This document shows positions 8,778 to 17,565 of a DNA stretch of 64,000 nt, in pieces. Below the pieces are notes generated by a model that saw only the letters and a list, made by a program, of their open reading frames with translations, was not told the origin of the DNA and searched no databases. Position numbers and translations under genes: made by a program. Within the stretch, counting starts at the first letter, position 1. Each line of letters begins with the position of its first letter. The DNA comes from Hyphococcus sp. (GTDB lineage Bacteria; Pseudomonadota; Alphaproteobacteria; Caulobacterales; Parvularculaceae). The stretch is from contig JAJFFY010000055.1 of assembly GCA_021776415.1 (NCBI GenBank), positions 1-64,000 of the forward strand, written 5' to 3'.

Positions 8778-8945
8778 TTTTGCCCGTTTTCCATGTTGCC
8801 TTTTGTCTCAAAGCGGCGCGCTTTGAAAATCCTTAACGGCAAAACTGCAATTGCTTTGCCGAAGCGCTTTGTCCGATGCTAAAATCTTTCGATATCAGTC
8901 GTTTGTGGCTTTGCGCGGCGCGCTGCGCTGCTATGGTTAGGGTTA

Positions 8946-9626
8946 ATGCGTACGCTTTTTCATATGCCCCTCGACCCCGCCTCGCGGATGGTGCGCATTG
9001 CGCTTGCCGAAAAGGGACTGCCGGCGCAGCTGGTCGAGAAACGGCCATGGGACAACGATGGATCGTTGGTCGCGGCAAATCCTGCGGGCGCGGTTCCGGT
9101 GCTCATTGACGAGCCGCCAACCCGCGGCGTGATTAACGCGGCGCCGGCGACGGTCATCATCGAATATATCGAAGACGCCTACACCGCCTCCCCGTTATTG
9201 CCGTCAACGTCTGCGGCCCGCGCCGAAGTGCGCCGGCTCTGCGCATGGTTCACCGACAAATTTGAGGCTGACGTCATCACCCCAATCGTTCGTGAGCGGA
9301 TTGATAAGCGGTTGATGCGCCTTGGGCAGCCTGATTATGAACTTATCAAGCAGGGCGGCGAGGCGCTGGCGTGGCATATGGATTATTTCAACTGGATTCT
9401 CGATAAAAAAACCTGGTTTGCGGGAGAAAAATATACCGCCGCCGACATTGCCGCGGCCGCTTATATCTCTAGCGTCGATTATGTTGACGCCATGCCCTGG
9501 GGCGCCTTTCCTCTAGTGAAGGACTGGTATGCACGGGTCAAATCGCGGCCCGCCATGCGCCCGGTGCTGCGTGACCGGATCGCCGGACTGCCGCCGCCCC
9601 GGCATTATGATGATCCGGATTTTTAG
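8946..9626 (+). CDS. Glutathione S-transferase family protein
   Basis: This 226-residue protein has a thioredoxin-like N-terminal domain ([31 protein letters not shown] with the cis-proline that contacts glutathione; TVIIEYIED). A helical GST C-terminal domain follows ([19 protein letters not shown], containing the conserved N-capping/D motif). Such enzymes conjugate or isomerise electrophiles with glutathione; the substrate is unknown. The queG start codon follows two bases after the stop, so the two genes are almost certainly one transcript. Confidence 0.88.
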   Translation: MRTLFHMPLDPASRMVRIALAEKGLPAQLVEKRPWDNDGSLVAANPAGAVPVLIDEPPTRGVINAAPATVIIEYIEDAYTASPLLPSTSAARAEVRRLCAWFTDKFEADVITPIVRERIDKRLMRLGQPDYELIKQGGEALAWHMDYFNWILDKKTWFAGEKYTAADIAAAAYISSVDYVDAMPWGAFPLVKDWYARVKSRPAMRPVLRDRIAGLPPPRHYDDPDF

Positions 9627-9628
9627 AT

Positions 9629-10741
9629 ATGCCCAGCGTCAGCAATGACACTATCCGAGCCCAGGCGCGCGCGATTGGCTTTGACGCCGTTGGATTTGCG
9701 CCCGCGTCGCTGCCTTTAGAGGCTGGCGAAAACTTAGCGCAATTTCTGGCGCTCGGCCGTCACGGCGAGATGACATGGATGGAGGGCCGCGCAGAACAAC
9801 GCAGCGCGCCGCAAGCACTTTGGCCCGAGGCGCGTAGCGTCATTATGCTCGGCGTGAATTATGGGCCGGACGAAGACCCGCTGAACGCGCTAAACCAAAA
9901 ATCATCCGCGACGATTTCCGTCTATGCAAAAAACAAAGACTATCATGAGCTCATCAAAAAACGCCTCAAGCGCCTCGCCCGCTGGCTGATTGAAAACCAT
10001 GGCGGCGATGTCAAAGTTTTTGTGGATACCGCGCCGGTGATGGAAAAGCCGCTGGCGGCAAAAGCCGGCGTCGGCTGGCAGGGCAAGCACACCAATCTGG
10101 TATCACGCGAATTTGGCTCGTGGCTTTTTCTGGGTTCCATCTTCACAACGCTCGATATTGTCGCCGACACGCCGGAGGCAGATCATTGCGGCTCGTGCCA
10201 AAACTGTCTCGATATCTGCCCAACCGACGCTTTTCCCGCACCGTATAAACTCGATGCCAGGCGGTGCTTGTCTTATCTCACCATCGAACATAACGGCCCG
10301 ATCCCGGTTCAGTTTCGCAAAGCCATGGGCAACCGGATTTATGGGTGCGACGATTGTCTCGCGGTCTGCCCGTGGAATAAATTCGCAACACTCTCGCAAG
10401 AGACCGCATTTCACGCACGCGAAGCATTGCGCGCGCCAGGCCTTGCCGAGCTTGCCGCATTAGACGATCGCGCATTCCGGGATATGTTTTCCGGATCGCC
10501 AATCAAGCGCACCGGCCGCGCCCGGTTTGTCAGAAATGTGCTGATTGCAATCGGGAATTCGCAAGACCGGGAATTGGCGCCATCAGCGCAAGCGCTGCTC
10601 AACGACGACAATGCGCTGGTCCGCGGCGCCGCGATTTGGGCGTTACGACAATTGTTGGAAGTTGAAAAAGTCGTTGCCTTGCAGCGGCTTTATACAGAAC
10701 AGGAGAACGACGCAGGTGTTCTCGCCGAATGGACGCATTAA
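9629..10741 (+). CDS. queG: Epoxyqueuosine reductase
   Basis: This 370-residue cobalamin- and iron-sulfur-dependent enzyme performs the last step of queuosine synthesis, reducing epoxyqueuosine in tRNA. The N-terminal domain has the cobalamin region ([20 protein letters not shown]). Two ferredoxin-type [4Fe-4S] motifs follow: [16 protein letters not shown] and [15 protein letters not shown]-terminal HEAT-like tail ([13 protein letters not shown]) completes the family architecture. It is full length. It starts two bases after the GST gene and converges on the G8-domain gene with only three bases between them. Confidence 0.95.
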   Translation: MPSVSNDTIRAQARAIGFDAVGFAPASLPLEAGENLAQFLALGRHGEMTWMEGRAEQRSAPQALWPEARSVIMLGVNYGPDEDPLNALNQKSSATISVYAKNKDYHELIKKRLKRLARWLIENHGGDVKVFVDTAPVMEKPLAAKAGVGWQGKHTNLVSREFGSWLFLGSIFTTLDIVADTPEADHCGSCQNCLDICPTDAFPAPYKLDARRCLSYLTIEHNGPIPVQFRKAMGNRIYGCDDCLAVCPWNKFATLSQETAFHAREALRAPGLAELAALDDRAFRDMFSGSPIKRTGRARFVRNVLIAIGNSQDRELAPSAQALLNDDNALVRGAAIWALRQLLEVEKVVALQRLYTEQENDAGVLAEWTH

Positions 10742-10744
10742 GAG

Positions 10745-13700
10745 CTACACTTCAACGTTAATATATACCTCGCCCTTCGCGAAGTTGCCGTTGTCGTCTT
10801 CAACCCAATACCAGAATTGATCCATCCCAGTGAAATTTGGGTCCGGCGTATAGGTTACCGTTCCATCACTATTCAGGTCCACGCGCCCATGCTCTGGATG
10901 CACAAACCCATCCACGGCAATCGCGTCGCCATCAGGATCGAAATCATTTGCAAGAACGTCGAGAATGACCGAGCTCCCGGAACTAACCGTCGTAGTATCA
11001 TCGGTCGCCACCGGCGCCGCGCTATTGACGTCAAGGACGCCATGATAAACCGGGTCAGCAAGGCCCGATGAACTCTTCGCCCCATCCACGCCGCCGGGTA
11101 TTTCAATAAACGTTGACTGCTTGGTCAGCTCTCCAGTAGCCCGGTCAGCAAAATACCGCTCAAAAACGGTTACGGCCCGCCCATCAGGCAAGGTCCAATA
11201 GCCTTCCTGTTCGATCGCATTGCCAAGAGCCTCAGCACGAAACACCTGGGGATCCAAGCCGCCGAGTTCGATAGCGCCAATGCTATCGGTTTTCACACCC
11301 GGTAAATTCATCCCGTAAAAGGGGGCGGCAACCGTGTGGAAAAGAGGAAAATCCTCAAGTCCGGATACAAACTCCATGCGCCCGGAAACAAGGTCAGCCG
11401 CGGTCAGGATTTGATCATTTGCGTCAAGGTTGATAAAATCATTGACCGCATTACTAACATTCACATCGATGAACACATATTGGAAGTTGCCGTCGAAATC
11501 AGTGAAGTTGGTGGTTTTGGCCAGGTTCAAGCCGGTCTCAAAGCCATCAATGTTGGCGTTGTTCACAACCAAGTCGAACGTGTTTTGCCCAAGGGATATG
11601 CCGCTCGCGCCATTGTCAGCGCCAATAAGATCAATATCTTTCAGCGTATAGTGGCCGGTATATTCCAGGTGAATGCCAAAACGCGTTTCCCAGGCGGTAA
11701 AGTCATCGATGACCGAGCGTACATCATGGCCCTGCCTAGGGCCTGGCTTGACAACATAAAAACCCGACCCTGTCGCAAAGGCCTCGTTGCCAACAAATTG
11801 AGATATCGCAGGCTGAAATATAGGCACTTCGTCTGCATAGTTCAGACTTTCCGGGTGCGGTGCATTGTCGGGAATAACCTTAATTGCATCGTCAAGGGGC
11901 GCACGTGAAAAATAGATGAACCCATGCCCGCTGGGAATGCCGGCGGCAACATTATCTACCGCATCAACTAATCGTCCCTGAAACCAGAAACCCGCGCCAG
12001 TGCGCCCAAGGTCAAACGCGGCGACGTCGGGACCATGTTTCGGATTATTGTCAAAACCTAACCCGGCTACACCAATCGACTTGATCGCTATATTGCTAGC
12101 CCACCGTCCGGTTTCATTACCGGTCTCGGCAACGAATGCCGCGCCGAACACATCATAGGCGGCGTTGTCTGTCAGAATCGCATTTGAATCATGATGAACC
12201 ACTCCCCAGCCGGGAGATCCCCAAACAGCGTTGCCGACAAGCTGGGCAGGATGGTCTTGATCGGAAACACCAGCGCGGTGAATATGAAGCGGGTAGCGCG
12301 CTTTGATATTGGTGTCGAAATCAACCGAATCCAGTTTTGCTATATCAAATGCGCGTTCAGACTTATCGGTACGTCCAAGATCTGTAAATTCCGCATAACG
12401 GACGTCGATATCGTCCGAATGCATAAACATCACATGACCGCGCTGGTACACCGGCAAATCATCTGCATTCTCGGTAATAAACTGAACATTGCGTGAATAG
12501 TTGGCGACGTAAGCTTTCAGATCAGCACGCGGCGTATCGTGATCGAAAACTAGTGGGCGATCAAATGAGATGACATTGCCATTGATCGCCGTAATGATGA
12601 TCTCTTCATCTTCCGTTGTAAGATCAGGGCGCTCCGTACCTGGCGGCAACGGGTTAGTATCGGGCAATTTCGTTCCGGTTAAAACCAGCCTGTCGCCGAC
12701 CGCCCAGCCATCCGGCGGCGCCTCGAGTGTCAGTGAAGTGTCGCCCGCCATCGCATCGATGGCGACTTTCAAGAATGTGTCTTTTTCGTCGCCATAAATT
12801 TCTACTGTTCCCTGACTGACAACGCCGCGAGACAAGAGTTGCGTGTCCCAGGAAACATCTATCGGACCATTGTCGGCGATCTGAATAACCGCCTCAACGC
12901 CAGGCGCCACCGGATTATCGGCTGTGCCGATCCTCAACGCGCCTGTTGGCGTAACGATCAGCGTATCAACTTCCATAAAGGTATTTTGATCTGTGGCGAA
13001 TTCAAGCGCGCCATCGATACGGACAGTAAACAGGGAAACCGTACTTTCGCCGTCATATGCGACCGTAACACCCTCGGGGATAAAGACTTTTGCGCCTTCT
13101 GGCGGCACTTCGCCATTCGCCCATGTATTGGGATCAAACCAAGACCCATCCGTAACGGCGACATGAGTTGCATCATCTACGGGCACAAGGTCCAATAGGG
13201 CCTGGTGTTCAGACGCCTTCGCATCCCCATGATGATCATGTCCCCCTAAACTGTCTGGCTGCGTTACATTGTCAGGTTCAACATGCGGCACGTCGCCCAC
13301 GATGACCTCAACGGACGCCGTACTTAGAGCGCCGCCCACATCTCGGACTTCATAGGAAAATGTCGCTACTCCCGTAAAGCCTTCACTAGGCACAAACCTT
13401 ACGCCAGCGCTGTCCAAAAATACGGTTCCATTCACCGCATCAAATACACGAACGACTTCCAGTCCGCCAAAATTCGGATCGATATCATTGGCTTGTAATT
13501 GCGAAGCTGGAATCAGCAGCGGCTGATCGACTTCAGCATGGACGTGATCATCGACTGCGGTGAGGTTTGCAGCGACACCGCCGCCGCCGGGATCCGAAGC
13601 CGCCCCGTCATCGCCGGCCGCGCCAAGTGGTATCTCTTCTTTACCAACGCTAAGACAGCCCTCCGCCGCCAGTAGCGGCGCCAGCAAACTGGCGCTCATC

Positions 13701-13849
13701 ATCTTCTTATGGTTTGCGCGCTTTCTTGCACGGCGACCTGTCGCTAGCGGCGCTTTGATGGCGCCAAGCCGGCTGGCCATTAATAAATCGTTTATGTTCA
13801 CTGAACTGGCGGAAAGAACAGTATCGCCGGAGCGAAAATTTTTGCTCAT
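10745..13849 (-). CDS. G8-domain surface protein with cadherin-like domains
   Basis: This is a protein of about 1034 residues. After a long basic N-region, a hydrophobic stretch ends in a degenerate lipobox (LLAPLLAAEGC, Cys near residue 65), followed by a Gly/Asp-rich linker. Next come a cadherin-like/Ig-like domain (about 95-185) and a His/Asp-rich linker (GGHDHHGDA). A G8 domain starts near residue 235, with the signature WFDPNTWANGEVPPEGAKVF. A long right-handed beta-helix-like region follows to about 900. A final cadherin-like domain ends the protein (VATDDTTTV ... DVLANDFDPDGD). G8 domains occur in CEMIP-type hyaluronan-degrading proteins and other extracellular proteins, so binding or cleaving a polysaccharide is plausible but unproven. 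I chose the ATG at 13849 over the GTG at 13861. Confidence 0.75.
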   Translation of the reverse strand: MSKNFRSGDTVLSASSVNINDLLMASRLGAIKAPLATGRRARKRANHKKMMSASLLAPLLAAEGCLSVGKEEIPLGAAGDDGAASDPGGGGVAANLTAVDDHVHAEVDQPLLIPASQLQANDIDPNFGGLEVVRVFDAVNGTVFLDSAGVRFVPSEGFTGVATFSYEVRDVGGALSTASVEVIVGDVPHVEPDNVTQPDSLGGHDHHGDAKASEHQALLDLVPVDDATHVAVTDGSWFDPNTWANGEVPPEGAKVFIPEGVTVAYDGESTVSLFTVRIDGALEFATDQNTFMEVDTLIVTPTGALRIGTADNPVAPGVEAVIQIADNGPIDVSWDTQLLSRGVVSQGTVEIYGDEKDTFLKVAIDAMAGDTSLTLEAPPDGWAVGDRLVLTGTKLPDTNPLPPGTERPDLTTEDEEIIITAINGNVISFDRPLVFDHDTPRADLKAYVANYSRNVQFITENADDLPVYQRGHVMFMHSDDIDVRYAEFTDLGRTDKSERAFDIAKLDSVDFDTNIKARYPLHIHRAGVSDQDHPAQLVGNAVWGSPGWGVVHHDSNAILTDNAAYDVFGAAFVAETGNETGRWASNIAIKSIGVAGLGFDNNPKHGPDVAAFDLGRTGAGFWFQGRLVDAVDNVAAGIPSGHGFIYFSRAPLDDAIKVIPDNAPHPESLNYADEVPIFQPAISQFVGNEAFATGSGFYVVKPGPRQGHDVRSVIDDFTAWETRFGIHLEYTGHYTLKDIDLIGADNGASGISLGQNTFDLVVNNANIDGFETGLNLAKTTNFTDFDGNFQYVFIDVNVSNAVNDFINLDANDQILTAADLVSGRMEFVSGLEDFPLFHTVAAPFYGMNLPGVKTDSIGAIELGGLDPQVFRAEALGNAIEQEGYWTLPDGRAVTVFERYFADRATGELTKQSTFIEIPGGVDGAKSSSGLADPVYHGVLDVNSAAPVATDDTTTVSSGSSVILDVLANDFDPDGDAIAVDGFVHPEHGRVDLNSDGTVTYTPDPNFTGMDQFWYWVEDDNGNFAKGEVYINVEV

Positions 13850-14165
13850 AATCAAGCTCACTCACACATTTGTCTGCAATCGAACAGTAAACAGTATCTT
13901 TCTCGCCACACTTCGTACAAATTTTCTTGCACGATGCGATTGTGCAACAGGTAAGAAATTAGGAACCTTAGATTTCTTTTGTCTGAAACTCTTGAAAATA
14001 ATTTGATGAAAATAAGCCGATCACGGATTAAATTTTCACAAGTTTCAAGCACGACAGTACGAATCCTCGATCTGAGCGATCAAGTTACTATGGGCGCCTG
14101 GAAAATGAATCTAAAATTTTATCAATCTACGCCCGCAAAAACCCAGCGGGATGGCGTAGAGGCGC
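13850..14165. other. AT-rich intergenic region upstream of the G8 gene
   Basis: These roughly 316 bases between the oxygenase gene and the G8 gene are visibly richer in A and T than the flanks. They should hold the promoter of the G8 gene. One interrupted palindrome is present (see the 13927 entry). I see no terminator and no convincing small ORF. Confidence 0.45.
13927..13947. promoter_or_regulatory. Interrupted palindrome upstream of the G8 gene
   Basis: TTGCAC, nine bases, GTGCAA form a perfect inverted repeat about 80-100 bases upstream of the G8 start. The size fits an operator for a dimeric regulator. No regulator is identified. Confidence 0.3.
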
Positions 14166-14993
14166 TTAACGGCTAAGCTTTCGTAAGCCTCGCAGCAGTA
14201 TGGGAGGTAACAAATCGTTAATGATTTCGCCCCGCCTCACCGCCCAGTCGGTTTTATCATCCGAGCGCGGTCGCGCTTTAAACTGAGTCGTCTTTTCACG
14301 CGCAGCTTTGTCCCAAGTGGCAGTGTAGTAATAAAGAGCAATAGAGCGGCGCGCCTCACCGTGCGGATGTGCGACCGGCGCCGGATGACCATGATAGCTA
14401 TTGCCGCTGGTTGAAAACACAACACAACGATTAAATAGAGGTACAATTTTGTGGCGGAGATGTTTCATATCGCGATCCCAAAGCTCAAGCTCGCCCCCGA
14501 AACCTTCCTCCCAATTTTTGTTGAGATATATCAACAAATTCAACCGCCGCTCGAGACCAAGCTTGCTGTGTCTGTTGAAATCGGCGTGAACATCGAGATG
14601 GCCGCCTTGTTTAGTTTGATGAAATCCGCCGCCGACAAAATAAGGGTCGGGAATAAGCCCCGTGATGCCGGTCATTTTTTCCAGAAATTCGACAAACGGC
14701 CGCGAGTTCATTGAATAGAAGAACGAGCGCAATTGCGGCGTCAGGAAATCTGGGTTGAAACTTGTCTTGTAGCGTTCCTGGTCGCGGTCGAAGGTGCGGC
14801 TGTCGGGGTCCGGCGCCTGTGGAAACGCGTCGAGACATGCATCCAAAATTTCCGGCGAACAAAAATCATCGATAGCAATATGCGGGAAAGGTTTGGCCGA
14901 AACATACTTATCGTGCAGGTCCGCACCCTTCTCCTTCATCTCCAATACGTCAAAGAATCCAAACTGCGTATCAGTGACCTCAAGATAGCTCAT
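14166..14993 (-). CDS. 2OG-Fe(II) oxygenase family protein
   Basis: This protein of about 275 residues belongs to the prolyl-4-hydroxylase-like 2-oxoglutarate oxygenases. The iron ligands are visible as HADF (His and Asp in HLDVHADFNRH) and the distal His in GNSYHGHPAP. The 2-oxoglutarate-binding Arg lies in EARRSIALYYYT. The jelly-roll strand LNLLIYLNKNW is typical. Such enzymes hydroxylate peptides, sugars or small molecules; the substrate here is unknown. It is the last of the glycosyltransferase-rich leftward series before the G8 gene, which suggests it modifies a polysaccharide or surface protein. The start was moved to MSYLEVTD (14993); the ORF track start at 15020 adds nine residues. 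Confidence 0.85.
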   Translation of the reverse strand: MSYLEVTDTQFGFFDVLEMKEKGADLHDKYVSAKPFPHIAIDDFCSPEILDACLDAFPQAPDPDSRTFDRDQERYKTSFNPDFLTPQLRSFFYSMNSRPFVEFLEKMTGITGLIPDPYFVGGGFHQTKQGGHLDVHADFNRHSKLGLERRLNLLIYLNKNWEEGFGGELELWDRDMKHLRHKIVPLFNRCVVFSTSGNSYHGHPAPVAHPHGEARRSIALYYYTATWDKAAREKTTQFKARPRSDDKTDWAVRRGEIINDLLPPILLRGLRKLSR

Positions 14994-15134
14994 AAACGCC
15001 ACCCTCTTTTTTGATAGCAAAAATCATCTTCGCCAACCCAACCTGCGGCCGAACACTAAAATTGCACCATGGGCTCTGGCCAATATTATGTATCCGCCAA
15101 TGTAAATATCTTTGCAATGCAACGAATTAAGTCT

Positions 15135-16331
15135 TTAACCCGCCTCGCCTCCATCACCGCCACGTTTGGTTCGGGTCCAGGTTCTGGATGAGGCCCGTCC
15201 GCGACGCCCATAGACTTTCAGCTTCTGAAGCATAAATGGCGCCAACGCCCACAATTGGGACGCAGGAAGAGCCGTACGCCCAAAGCGCAGCCAGCCTGCG
15301 ACAAGCGCCAGGGAGAACAGCGCAATTGCGGTCAGTATAGTGATGAACGGGCCAGGTCCTGCAAATCCAAGCGATAAGGCCGACAGCACCGCCGCAAGGA
15401 TCAACGCGGAGCCGAGCGCAACTAGCGGCGGTATCATCGCATCGGCAGCCAACATCATCAGCCTCATATCGGCCCGAAAAATTCCACGCAACATCGCCGG
15501 CGCTGCACGGCGCGCCATAATCTCCAGCGATCCATGCTCCCATCGTGCGCGCTGGGTCACGCTGGCGTCTTTCGTGGTCGGGAAAAGGCTGGTCACTTGC
15601 GCATCGGGCGCAAATATCGGCGGCGCGCCGGCGAGCGCCATTTTCAGCGTCATCACCAGATCTTCGGTAATGTCGCCGGCGCCGAAATCCAGACGGGCGA
15701 TCAGCCCCCACGGCGCGGCAAGCCCCGCCCCGGTAAAACGCGTGGCGTTAGTGAGATTTGAAAGCCCCGTCATGCGTACGCGGTTGATCATAATCCAGGC
15801 AAATGCAGAAACGCTGGCTCCCGGTCCTGCGCCGGCTGGCGCGTTCATAATATAGAGCGCCTGTGCCGGGCGCCCGCTCGCCGTTGCTACGCCAGCTAAA
15901 TGTTGTAGTGCGCCCTCCCCCACCCGGCAGTCGGCGTCAAAGAATAATACGCATTCCGGCGGTTTATCGCGCAGACAATCAATTGCATATTGCAGCGCAT
16001 AACCCTTGCCGCGATGATCGGGCGCAACGCGAACCAAAACCTCCGCGCCGCATTCCCGCGCAACCGCTGCGGTGTCATCGGTGCAATTATCGGCAACAAC
16101 AATCAGCCGGTCATCCGGTCGCAATTGCGTATGAAGGTCACGCAATGTTGCAACTATATGGCGGCCCTCATTATGGGCGGGTACGATCACCGCGAGAGAC
16201 GACGGCGGCGCGCATGCAGATTGCCGGCGCAACGGGAAAAACGCGGCCAGAGTTTCGATGGCCAGCAAGACAGCCGGCGCCGATACCGCCAGTACTAAGC
16301 CCCAAAGCAGGGTTGTTAAGCCCGTGCTCAT
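15135..16331 (-). CDS. Glycosyltransferase family 2, membrane-anchored
   Basis: This 398-residue inverting GT-A glycosyltransferase has an N-terminal membrane segment, a catalytic domain and two or three C-terminal membrane segments. Motifs are LAVIVPAHNEGRHI, ADNCTDDT, the metal-binding FFDADC, GAGDITEDLVM (acidic catalytic-base region) and TQRARWEHGSLE, which corresponds to the Q/RxxRW motif of processive GT2 enzymes. It probably extends or polymerises a cell-surface glycan at the inner membrane. Its start overlaps the preceding glycosyltransferase by four bases (ATGA), so the two are translationally coupled. Confidence 0.9.
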   Translation of the reverse strand: MSTGLTTLLWGLVLAVSAPAVLLAIETLAAFFPLRRQSACAPPSSLAVIVPAHNEGRHIVATLRDLHTQLRPDDRLIVVADNCTDDTAAVARECGAEVLVRVAPDHRGKGYALQYAIDCLRDKPPECVLFFDADCRVGEGALQHLAGVATASGRPAQALYIMNAPAGAGPGASVSAFAWIMINRVRMTGLSNLTNATRFTGAGLAAPWGLIARLDFGAGDITEDLVMTLKMALAGAPPIFAPDAQVTSLFPTTKDASVTQRARWEHGSLEIMARRAAPAMLRGIFRADMRLMMLAADAMIPPLVALGSALILAAVLSALSLGFAGPGPFITILTAIALFSLALVAGWLRFGRTALPASQLWALAPFMLQKLKVYGRRGRASSRTWTRTKRGGDGGEAG

Positions 16332-17542
16332 GAGCGCGCATCCAGAACGGCTGAAAAATGCCCCGCGAGGCGCCCGGCTTCTCTATCAATATCGTGCATC
16401 GCTTCGACCCGTCGACGGCCTTCATTCCCCAACTGCGCAATTTGTTCGTCGTCAGCTTGTATGGCCTTACGCAAAGCCGCGGCGATCGCATCAATATCGC
16501 CGGCAGGCGTCAGCCAGCCGCAAACACCATCCGAAACCAACTCGGGGATGCCGGCAATGTAAGTTGTGATCACCGGTCGGCGCAGCGCCAACGCCTCCAT
16601 GATTGAGACCGGCAACCCCTCCGCATAGCTCGGCAGGATAAATCCGCGCGCATTAAGCAGCGCCTCACGCACTTCGCCCGGCGTCTTCCACCCCGCAAGC
16701 ACAACATTACGGCCTATGTCATGGCGTTTTATCGCCGCCTCAATTTCACTGCGCATTGGCCCGTCGCCGATTAGCGTGATTTTGATATCAGGAATATCTT
16801 TTGCAACCCGCGCTGTTGCTTCGACCAGATCGATCTGACCTTTTTCCGCACACAGACGGCCAGTGCAGATGAAGTTCGGCGCAGAAATCACATCAGCTCC
16901 AGCATCTTTGTAAAAAGTGCGCTCTATACCGCAACGAATGATTTTAATTGTCGGCCAGACAGACGGGGAGGAAAGCTTCTTTAACTGGCTTGCTCCAAAC
17001 TGCGAAATTGCGACGCTAAACGCTGCGCTTTCCAGCTTGCGTCGGAGTGAGATAAGCGCCGGCTTTTCAAATTCCTCCGGGCCGTGAACCGTGAAACTAA
17101 AGCTCGCGCCCGCCAGCGGCGCGGCAAGCATCGCAATCGTCGCGGCATTAGTGCCAAAATGCGCATGAACATGGCGCAAGCCATCGCGTTTTAGCCAATT
17201 TGCAAGAACCAGCGCTTCACCGAAATAGAACAAATGCCGCAACAGACCGGCCTCCGACCGCCAGCCGATGGAAACCGCCGCCGCCAGCGTACGCACAACG
17301 CCCAATGGGTTGGCCAAGCTTTCAGCAACAATTGACCGCAAAATTGAACCGGCGCCGGCGGTTATGATGTGGCGCGTTTTGGCGCTTTCATCAAAATCTT
17401 CCTGAGCGATCACTTCATCCTTTGACGGACGAATGGCGTAGCGAACAATCTCGGCGCCGCCACGCTCCAGCGCCTGGATTTCACGGCGGATGAAACTATG
17501 AGAAATTCCGGGATACTGGTTGATGAAATAAGCCAGCTTCAT
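16328..17542 (-). CDS. Glycosyltransferase, GT4 type (GT-B fold)
   Basis: This 404-residue retaining GT-B enzyme has the N-terminal acceptor domain (LAYFINQYPGISHSFIRREI), a link segment with HVHAHFGTNAA, and the C-terminal nucleotide-sugar domain. The E-x7-E-type motif reads PSYAEGLPVSIMEALALRRP, preceded by GRLCAEKGQIDLVEA. This layout matches colanic-acid-type glycosyltransferases (WcaL/AmsK-like) and exopolysaccharide enzymes. It is soluble or peripheral. It lies 23 bases downstream of the ATPase-GT2 fusion gene and overlaps the next glycosyltransferase, placing it within one transcript. Confidence 0.9.
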   Translation of the reverse strand: MKLAYFINQYPGISHSFIRREIQALERGGAEIVRYAIRPSKDEVIAQEDFDESAKTRHIITAGAGSILRSIVAESLANPLGVVRTLAAAVSIGWRSEAGLLRHLFYFGEALVLANWLKRDGLRHVHAHFGTNAATIAMLAAPLAGASFSFTVHGPEEFEKPALISLRRKLESAAFSVAISQFGASQLKKLSSPSVWPTIKIIRCGIERTFYKDAGADVISAPNFICTGRLCAEKGQIDLVEATARVAKDIPDIKITLIGDGPMRSEIEAAIKRHDIGRNVVLAGWKTPGEVREALLNARGFILPSYAEGLPVSIMEALALRRPVITTYIAGIPELVSDGVCGWLTPAGDIDAIAAALRKAIQADDEQIAQLGNEGRRRVEAMHDIDREAGRLAGHFSAVLDARS

Positions 17543-17565
17543 GATGCATCGCGCTCAATCACCGC

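Noticed and set aside
10745-13849. PEP-CTERM sorting signal at the end of the G8 protein
   Set aside because: The C-terminus ends ...EVYINVEV inside a cadherin-like domain, with no PEP motif, membrane segment or basic tail.
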